From: JAIBAI01 sp044238875
GTDB taxonomy: Bacteria; Bacteroidota; Bacteroidia; M30B66
Direction: 5' to 3'
NCBI GenBank assembly: GCA_044238875.1
Contig: JBIICM010000008.1
Span: 1 to 29,167 of the forward strand
DNA: 29,167 nt
Both the position numbers and the translations under genes were made by a program. Below, one piece after another: positions 23,806 to 29,167 of this stretch (the stretch's first letter is position 1; every line of letters begins with the position of its first letter). The notes beneath the pieces were generated by a model. It worked only from the letters and a program-made list of their open reading frames with translations, ran no database searches and had not been told where the DNA came from.

Positions 23806-24678
23806 TTATTTCTCAACAGTAACCACGAGGTATTTTGACGATCTCCAAAACGCTTCCGGATTGCTGATAGTGATACTTTTAACCAACTTCTTTGAATCCA
23901 TGTTTAGCTTGAATGAATTCGGAGGGTGATTGGTGATCACTTTTGCGTTTTTTGCATTTACCGGAATGGTAGTCACTTTTGAAACATCTATCTGGGTAAA
24001 GTAATCCTGGTTAAAATCTGATTTCAGGATTTTTTTCTTTCCAAGACCAAGAAAGCCCCCTTCTTTGTTTACAACGCGGTTATCACGTAGTTCTTTGTAG
24101 GTGCCAACTGTATACCAGGCAGTATTGATTTTGGTGGTTTGCTGTTCAATTACCTGCGACTTTCCTGCACTTTCTTCCTTGAGAGTGTTTACGGTAGTAT
24201 TCAGTTCGGTAATCTGAATGTTCATAGCGGCCAGCTGGTCTTTCAGGCCGGCTATTTCAGTGTCTTTTTCTTTCAGCTGCGCAGTCATTTGCTCGATCAT
24301 TTTTTCAAGCGAGGCGATCTTCACATTTGATTTTTTCAGTTTCGACTGCAGCGAAGAAAGTTTTTTCTTGTTTTCATCCATCAACTCGTTGATGTAGTTG
24401 ATGTCTTCGTTGATGCGGTCTTTTGCCGAGCCCTGCAACTCAGCCCCTTCCTTGGCGGTTGATGAAATGATACCCTGTTTTTGTTTTACCTCTCCAAGGT
24501 TGCGCTCAATATCGTTTAATGACTCAATAAACGAGTTGATGGTTGAATCTTTCGATTCTGCAAAGCGGGCGATAGAATCTCTCTCTGCTTTGAGTTTTTC
24601 AATTTCGGCATTGGGTTCGTTTCCGCCACATCCGAAAATCAGGAGGGCTGCGCTTATGGAAAACAAAATTTTTTTCAT
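23806..24678 (-). CDS. Coiled-coil lipoprotein of unknown function
   Basis: A 290-residue lipoprotein. The signal peptide ends in the lipobox IFGC, with Cys17 as the lipidated residue. Residues of about 22-190 are strongly helical and rich in Lys, Glu, Leu, Ile and Gln, with heptad-like spacing (NKKKLSSLQSKLKKSNVKIA, EKDTEIAGLKDQLAAMNIQI), giving a long coiled coil. A compact C-terminal domain begins WYTVGTYKELRDNRVV, passes through KEGGFLGLGKKKIL and YFTQIDVSKVTTIPV, and ends EAFWRSSKYLVVTV. From memory this pairing recurs in uncharacterised Bacteroidota proteins. It may be anchored in the outer membrane with the coil spanning the periplasm. It has its own promoter and stands apart from the ABC operon upstream. 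Confidence 0.8.
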   Translation of the reverse strand: MKKILFSISAALLIFGCGGNEPNAEIEKLKAERDSIARFAESKDSTINSFIESLNDIERNLGEVKQKQGIISSTAKEGAELQGSAKDRINEDINYINELMDENKKKLSSLQSKLKKSNVKIASLEKMIEQMTAQLKEKDTEIAGLKDQLAAMNIQITELNTTVNTLKEESAGKSQVIEQQTTKINTAWYTVGTYKELRDNRVVNKEGGFLGLGKKKILKSDFNQDYFTQIDVSKVTTIPVNAKNAKVITNHPPNSFKLNMDSKKLVKSITISNPEAFWRSSKYLVVTVEK

Positions 24679-24706
24679 GCAGTTTGGGCTTTTAAATAAA
24701 AACGGA

Positions 24707-24714
24707 CAAATTTA
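24707..24714 (-). promoter_or_regulatory. -7 promoter element of the coiled-coil lipoprotein gene
   Basis: The minus strand reads TAAATTTG, an exact TAnnTTTG match, 28 bases before the ATG at 24678. The rest of the 181-base gap (to 24859) shows no gene and no convincing terminator for the ABC operon. Confidence 0.45.
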
Positions 24715-24859
24715 CTGTCAAACCTTTATGCGGAATACTGAATTCAGTGCCTGCAGTGATAAAGAATAAACATGTGGAAGCCTTGAATTTATTATGGTTT
24801 GTTGATAATTGCAGACAAAAGCGGCACCCGGCGGGTCAATGTCTGATTAACCGGTATGC

Positions 24860-25609
24860 TCAAATAAACCAGTTTGCTACATCGTTGTAGTTGAGGTCTT
24901 TTTTGCTTTGACCTTTCAAATCTCTTGTTACCTTACCTTCTGAGAAAAGTAAAATGCGGTCGCCTGCCTGAATGCAATATTTTAAATCATGGGTTACCAT
25001 CAGGCAGGTAATGCCTTTTTCTCGGATGATTTTTTGTGCAAGGTTAAAGACAGTAGCTGCCGAGGAGGGGTCAAGTGCAGCCGTTGGCTCATCCATCAGC
25101 AGCAGGTCGGCCTTGCACCAGGTCGCCATCAGCAGGGAGAGCGCCTGCCGCTGACCGCCGCTGAAACTGCCCATCAGCTGGTCTAACCGGTTTTCAAGAC
25201 CCATTTCCAAACTGCTTACCTGCTCGGCCACCAGTCTCCGAAAGTTGCGGTTAAGTCCGGTCTGCAGGCCGCGGGTATTGTTACGCAGGGAGGCAAGCCT
25301 GAAATTTTCAAGCAGGCTCATGCCGGGAGCGGTACCCTTCAGGGGATCCTGGAAAATTCGCGCTATGAACGCACTTCTTTTGTAATCAGGCCAACGGGTA
25401 ATATTCTGGTTTTTAAAATTTATTTGTCCTGAATCAGGCAGGATGCTTCCGGCAAGGATATTCAGCAGACTTGATTTGCCAGATCCGTTAGCGCCCAGCA
25501 CCAGGGTAAAGGTTCCGGCTTCGATTTCAAGATTGAGCCGGTCAAGTGCTTTTACTTCTGCAGCAAGGCCCTTATTGAAGGTCAGAGATATTGAATCAAG
25601 CCTTATCAT
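24860..25609 (-). CDS. ABC transporter ATP-binding protein (COG1101 type)
   Basis: A 249-residue ATPase with all ABC motifs: Walker A GANGSGKSS near residue 39-47, Q-loop region IARIFQDPLKGT, signature SFSGGQRQAL near 144-153, Walker B LLLMDEPTAALDP near 164-176 and the switch MVTHD. It energises import by the permease encoded 2 bases upstream. The segments NKGLAAEVKALDRLNLEI and FQDPLKGTAPGMSLLEN are typical of the ATPases that accompany ABC_sub_bind-type importers. The ATG at 25609 is chosen; a longer frame from 25684 would overlap the permease gene by 73 bases and adds residues that do not look like an ABC N-terminus. Confidence 0.9.
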   Translation of the reverse strand: MIRLDSISLTFNKGLAAEVKALDRLNLEIEAGTFTLVLGANGSGKSSLLNILAGSILPDSGQINFKNQNITRWPDYKRSAFIARIFQDPLKGTAPGMSLLENFRLASLRNNTRGLQTGLNRNFRRLVAEQVSSLEMGLENRLDQLMGSFSGGQRQALSLLMATWCKADLLLMDEPTAALDPSSAATVFNLAQKIIREKGITCLMVTHDLKYCIQAGDRILLFSEGKVTRDLKGQSKKDLNYNDVANWFI

Positions 25610-25611
25610 GG

Positions 25612-26466
25612 TTATTTCTTTCGCCTGAGGGCTGGTATGGCTACAAAACCAAGCACCACCGTTGAGGTAATCAGGCGCAGCCATACCGGATCAGCGCCCG
25701 TTTGCAAAGAGAATGCGATGATAAAGCGGAAAATGATGCAGCCTGCCAGTACACCGAACAGCTGTCTTCCGGTGCCATTGCTGCCGGTAAGCGCTTCGCC
25801 AATCATTACTGCACCCAGCCCGAAAATAACTATGCCAATACCCATATTGATATCTGCGAACAGCTGAACCTGACAAACAAGGGCGCCACTCAGGGCGGTC
25901 AGTCCATTGGCAAGCGCTAATCCGCCGGCCTGCCAGGCACCTGTGTTTACACCAAACGACCGGGCCATTAGGAGTGCATTACCGGTGGCCCTGAGGGCGA
26001 TTCCGGCATCTGTACGCAGAAACCAGTGCAAGCCCAAACCGGTTATCAGGCAAATCAACAGAAGAATAACCAGTTGGGTTTGGTAACTTCCAGCCACTTG
26101 AAACGACTGGCCGAATACGGTTTGGGTTTCCTCCAGTGGAATGTTCGAGCGGCCCATCACCATCAGGTTCACAGAGTAAAGAGCCGTCATCACCAATATG
26201 CCCGCCAGCAGCGCCTGCACCTTCAGGGTCGTATGAATGATACCGGTAAGTGTACCGGCCATCATTCCGGAAACAACCGCAAATATTATAGCAGGAAACC
26301 AGTGCACGCCCATCTGAAGGCAGGATGCAGTAACCGCAGCGCCCAGCGTGTAGGATCCGTCGGTGGTGATATCAGGCAAGCCTGAAATTTTCATGGAGAT
26401 AAAAATTCCCCAGCCCAGACAGGCCATACCCAAAGCCAGGATCAGCGCAGTCAGGTAAAATTGCAT
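25612..26466 (-). CDS. ABC transporter permease (COG4120 type)
   Basis: A 284-residue membrane protein with about eight or nine hydrophobic helices. GIFISMKISGLPDITTDGSY near residue 22-41 and FGVNTGAWQAGGLALANGLTALSGALVCQ near 168-196 match the LivH/BPD_transp_2-like permeases found with ABC_sub_bind lipoproteins. It forms the membrane channel of the importer. The ATG overlaps the stop of the substrate-binding gene as TGATG, so translation is probably coupled, and the ATPase gene follows after 2 bases. Confidence 0.88.
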   Translation of the reverse strand: MQFYLTALILALGMACLGWGIFISMKISGLPDITTDGSYTLGAAVTASCLQMGVHWFPAIIFAVVSGMMAGTLTGIIHTTLKVQALLAGILVMTALYSVNLMVMGRSNIPLEETQTVFGQSFQVAGSYQTQLVILLLICLITGLGLHWFLRTDAGIALRATGNALLMARSFGVNTGAWQAGGLALANGLTALSGALVCQVQLFADINMGIGIVIFGLGAVMIGEALTGSNGTGRQLFGVLAGCIIFRFIIAFSLQTGADPVWLRLITSTVVLGFVAIPALRRKK

Positions 26467-27416
26467 CAGGGAATAGCGCTGAATGTTGAATCTGCCTGAA
26501 TGCCGAAGCGGGCGGCTTTCTCAGTGTTGATCAGCTTTTCACGGTGCTGCAGTTTTACCGGCGCAGGTATTTTGCCTGTTCTTAAAAACCTCACAGCTTC
26601 CTGTCCTGCTTCATAACCCCACTGATACATGTTTGCACCAAAGGCCATCAGGGCTCCTCTTTTAACCAGACCACTTTCTGAAGTAATTACGGGGATGGAG
26701 GCTTTATCACAGGCGGCTGCTATGGTTTCAAATGAGGCGAAGATTGTATTGTCGGGAAGCGCAAAAAAAACATCAATGCCCTTGTCGATAAGACTTTCAA
26801 CCACAAGTTGTGTTTCTGACGAATTGTTGGCAGGCAGCGAAACTACCGTAAGACCAAGCTTACGGGCTGTTTTTTCAATACGTTGCAGCGCATCACGGCT
26901 TTGCGGTTCACTTTGATTGATGATAGTGCCGACTTTAAGTGCTTTGGGAAAATAGCGCGGAATCAATGCAAGGGCGGTATCAATGTATTCGAGTGTTTCA
27001 AACACACCGAAAAGGTTCGCCGGATCTTTGCCGTTTTTACGCAGTCCGGCTAGTTCAGGGCTGGGGCTGACCATCATGCACACCGGTATGTTTTTGTTTT
27101 TCTGAACTGCTGATATCGTTGACAAGGTTGTGTTGGTAGCGATCAGATCCATTTCCTGACTAACAAAATAATCAACCAGCTGGTTCAGGGCCGGAATATC
27201 GCCCTGGGCATTGCGGTATGTTATATGAATGTTTTGGCCGGAAGTGTAACCACTATCGCTCAGGGCTTTGAAAAAGCCTTTTTTCGCCTGTGAAACGGTT
27301 TCATCTTCAAAAGAATCAAGAAACGCAATGGAATAGACCCCCTTGGTTTTTTCACCGCATGCAAATAAAGTGCTGCCAATGATTACCAGCAGCGCAAAAA
27401 ATTTCAGGAATTTCAT
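26466..27416 (-). CDS. ABC transporter substrate-binding lipoprotein (ABC_sub_bind)
   Basis: A 316-residue lipoprotein with lipobox LFAC and lipidated Cys20. The body shows the ABC_sub_bind (COG2984) pattern: YSIAFLDSFEDETVSQAKKG near the start, IHITYRNAQGDIPALNQLVD, LIATNTTLSTISAVQKNKNI, VGTIINQSEPQSRD, IDVFFALPDNTIFASFETIA and GALMAFGANMYQWGYEAGQ. Relatives in Streptococcus have been tied to tryptophan or tyrosine uptake; the substrate here is not readable. It is the first gene of a three-gene operon with permease and ATPase. It is divergent from the isomerase gene, with 75 bases between. A seven-of-eight -7 match (CAAATTAA at 27433-27440 on the + strand) lies just upstream. Confidence 0.88.
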   Translation of the reverse strand: MKFLKFFALLVIIGSTLFACGEKTKGVYSIAFLDSFEDETVSQAKKGFFKALSDSGYTSGQNIHITYRNAQGDIPALNQLVDYFVSQEMDLIATNTTLSTISAVQKNKNIPVCMMVSPSPELAGLRKNGKDPANLFGVFETLEYIDTALALIPRYFPKALKVGTIINQSEPQSRDALQRIEKTARKLGLTVVSLPANNSSETQLVVESLIDKGIDVFFALPDNTIFASFETIAAACDKASIPVITSESGLVKRGALMAFGANMYQWGYEAGQEAVRFLRTGKIPAPVKLQHREKLINTEKAARFGIQADSTFSAIP

Positions 27417-27479
27417 GTTTTACAATCACCGGCAAATTAACGCATCTTTCCTGAATACGCATAAGCTCAAACCTTTCTG

Positions 27480-27487
27480 TATTTTTG
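27480..27487 (+). promoter_or_regulatory. -7 promoter element of the pgi/pmi-lipB unit
   Basis: TATTTTTG is an exact TAnnTTTG match and ends only 4 bases before the ATG at 27492. If it is used, transcription would begin at or next to the start codon, giving a nearly leaderless mRNA. No -33 TTG is found at the usual spacing. Confidence 0.35.
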
Positions 27488-27491
27488 CAGC

Positions 27492-28475
27492 ATGAAAGAT
27501 TTGATCGCCGGGTTTCCCGGACAATTGAAAGAGGCCGTGAGACTTTTCAGGGAACAACCGCTGCCGGCCTTGCCGGCTGAGGTAAGTCAGGTACTCGTTA
27601 GCGGGCTTGGAGGCTCGGGAATTGGTGGGACCATACTATCAGAATATGCCGGCTCTAAGGCAAGCGTACCGGTAATGGTCAGCAAAGATTATTTCATCCC
27701 TGCCTGGGTGGGTAGTGAAACCCTGCTTATTATCTCTTCCTATTCTGGCAATACCGAAGAAACCCTCGAGGCTTTCAGAAATGGCCTCAAGGCGGGGGCG
27801 ATGATTATTTGTGTAAGTACCGGGGGTGAGCTGGCTAAACTGGCAGATGCCAATGGGGTTCCCCTTATCAGAATTCCCGGCGGTAAGCCTCCGAGGGCCT
27901 GTCTGGGCTATTCGTTCACCCAATTATGCGGACTGCTCGATTATTATGGCATTTTACCGGGTGTTTTACTGGAGATTGAAATGGCTATTATGCTGCTCGA
28001 ATCTGAGCAGGCGGCTATCATGACAGAGGCAGAGTCGCTGGCGAGAGGCATAGCCTATTCATTGCCTGTAATCTACACAAGTCCCGGCTATGAAGGGGTG
28101 GCGGTGCGTTTCAGGCAGCAGCTGAATGAAAACGCGAAGATGCTTTGCTGGCATCATGTAGTGCCCGAAATGAATCATAACGAATTGGTCGGTTGGGCAG
28201 AAAAACAGCCGAAAATAGCTGCCCTTTTCATGCGTAACAGCGACGAGTATTATCGTACCGCCCGTCGTATGGAAATATGTAAGGAAATTATTTCCGCGCT
28301 GGCCGGTAAAACAATCGAAATTCATTCAAAGGGTGATACCGAGATGGAGCGTCTGATCTACTGGATTCATCTGGGCGACTGGATTTCATGGTTTGCCGCA
28401 GTTGAAAGAAACCAGGATGCCATGGAGATTGATGTGATCAACCGGCTGAAAGGTGAACTTTCTGCGCTGCCATGA
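27492..28475 (+). CDS. Bifunctional phosphoglucose/phosphomannose isomerase
   Basis: A 327-residue SIS-domain isomerase of the PGI/PMI family, which interconverts fructose-6-phosphate with glucose-6-phosphate and mannose-6-phosphate. Sequence landmarks are VSGLGGSGIGGTILSEY near 36-52, SSYSGNTEETLEAF near 82-95 in the phosphosugar-binding loop, PPRACLGY with Arg at 135, and NHNELVGW with the catalytic Glu at 231, followed by HSKGDTEMERLIYWIHLGDW. All key residues of the family appear to be present. The size is that of the archaeal/Bacteroidota type, not classical PGI. The stop overlaps the lipB start by 4 bases (ATGA), so the two are cotranscribed. In context it may process sugar phosphates from the starch locus, though the genes are 11 kb apart. 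Confidence 0.92.
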   Translation: MKDLIAGFPGQLKEAVRLFREQPLPALPAEVSQVLVSGLGGSGIGGTILSEYAGSKASVPVMVSKDYFIPAWVGSETLLIISSYSGNTEETLEAFRNGLKAGAMIICVSTGGELAKLADANGVPLIRIPGGKPPRACLGYSFTQLCGLLDYYGILPGVLLEIEMAIMLLESEQAAIMTEAESLARGIAYSLPVIYTSPGYEGVAVRFRQQLNENAKMLCWHHVVPEMNHNELVGWAEKQPKIAALFMRNSDEYYRTARRMEICKEIISALAGKTIEIHSKGDTEMERLIYWIHLGDWISWFAAVERNQDAMEIDVINRLKGELSALP

Positions 28476-29167
28476 CCTATGCCAACCCAGAAACGGGTAT
28501 CCGGTTAATCAGGCTGGGGCTGATTGATTACAAGCAGGCCTGGGATATTCAGGAGCAAATTTTGAGTTCACTGGCCGGTATCAAGTTGGAAAACAGAAAT
28601 CGTGCGGTTCCGCTTCCTGTGCCTAACTACATGCTGATTTGTGAGCACCCTCCGGTGTTTACACTCGGAAAAAGTGGTTCAGCAGATCATCTGCTGGTTG
28701 ACGAGCACCAGCTTGAAGAGATGGGTGCCGGGTTCTACCGGATCAACCGGGGTGGCGACATTACGCATCACGGGCCGGGTCAGCTGGTGGTGTATCCGAT
28801 CTTTGACCTTGAGAATTTCTTTACAGATATACACCGTTACCTGCGCTACCTGGAAGAAGCAGTAATCAAAACCCTTGAGATTTTCGGCATCAAATCGGGA
28901 AGATATCCCGGTTATACAGGGGTGTGGATGGATCCGGAAACACCGGGGGCGAGAAAGATCTGCGCCATGGGTGTGCGCTGCAGCCGCTGGGTCACCATGC
29001 ATGGCCTTGCACTGAATGTGAACAACCGGCTTGATTTCTTTCAGCACATCATTCCCTGCGGTATCAGTGAACATGCTGTTACGAGCATGGCGCATGAATT
29101 GGGTGAAAAGGCGCCAACACCTGATCAGGTGGCGGAGTTACTTGCAGGGCAAATTGCCGCCCTTTTT
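28472..29167 (+). CDS. lipB: Octanoyl-[ACP]:protein transferase LipB, 3' partial
   Basis: The frame is open from the ATG at 28472 to the end of the window, 232 codons without a stop. LipB moves octanoyl groups from acyl carrier protein to lipoyl domains of 2-oxoacid dehydrogenases and the glycine cleavage H protein, the first step of lipoate synthesis. Seen are EHPPVFTLGKSG near residue 59-70, the signature RGGDITHHGPGQLVVYP near 93-109 with His99/His100, the catalytic Lys162 in GARKICAMG, and the catalytic Cys196 in IIPCGI. The family is about 230-250 residues, so only a few C-terminal residues should lie beyond the window. It overlaps the isomerase gene by 4 bases. Confidence 0.93.
   Translation, partial: MTYANPETGIRLIRLGLIDYKQAWDIQEQILSSLAGIKLENRNRAVPLPVPNYMLICEHPPVFTLGKSGSADHLLVDEHQLEEMGAGFYRINRGGDITHHGPGQLVVYPIFDLENFFTDIHRYLRYLEEAVIKTLEIFGIKSGRYPGYTGVWMDPETPGARKICAMGVRCSRWVTMHGLALNVNNRLDFFQHIIPCGISEHAVTSMAHELGEKAPTPDQVAELLAGQIAALF

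Noticed and set aside
24715..24859. Terminator or small RNA in the gap after the ABC operon
   Set aside because: Only a 4-bp stem (ACCC/GGGT) with a short T run offset by several bases is present; no promoter pair or strong structure was found.
25610..25684. N-terminal extension of the ABC ATPase
   Set aside because: It would overlap the permease coding sequence and adds residues unlike an ABC domain start; the ATG at 25609 fits the family.

Overview
The window comes from an aerobic, T9SS-bearing member of the Bacteroidota. Evidence is the SusC/SusD pair, three proteins with C-terminal type IX secretion (Por) sorting domains, a T9SS plug (DUF5103) protein, a cytochrome oxidase gene beside heme O synthase, and repeated matches to the phylum's -7 promoter element TAnnTTTG in the gaps. 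The genus cannot be fixed from the sequence alone. No tRNA, rRNA, CRISPR array, transposase or phage gene was found. No stretch of more than 300 bases lacks a gene; the longest gap, 6992-7219, is described in the features.

Layout. 1-1791 (+): the 3' part of a T9SS plug gene, then apaG. 1849-2913 (-): a Fic-domain protein with its own helix-turn-helix and an inverted repeat at its promoter. 3081-6991 (-): ctaB, a cytochrome oxidase subunit III gene and pheT, tightly packed and transcribed in that order. 7220-16128 (+): a starch/alpha-glucan utilisation locus with a T9SS-secreted GH13 amylase, SusC, a SusD carrying an unusual inserted beta-sandwich, and a small secreted glycan-binding-like protein, closed by a strong terminator. 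16224-22806 (-): mpl, a GH3-family adenylating enzyme, a small HTH regulator with a perfect 18-bp palindrome at its promoter, and a large beta-rich surface protein ending in a fasciclin domain and a T9SS signal. 22912-23751 (+): a metallo-beta-lactamase-fold hydrolase and a terminator. 23806-27416 (-): a coiled-coil lipoprotein and a three-gene ABC importer (lipoprotein, permease, ATPase). 27492-29167 (+): bifunctional phosphoglucose/phosphomannose isomerase overlapping lipB, which runs off the window.

How the parts fit. The amylase would be exported by the T9SS and cut starch outside the cell. SusD and the small secreted protein would hold the oligosaccharides, and SusC would import them. 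PGI/PMI then acts in sugar-phosphate metabolism. The rest is mostly housekeeping: respiration, translation, lipoylation and peptidoglycan recycling.

No clear-cut new defence or mobile system is visible. The points most worth a second look are the SusD insertion, the two HTH genes with palindromes set against their -7 elements, the fasciclin surface protein, and the uncharacterised coiled-coil lipoprotein.
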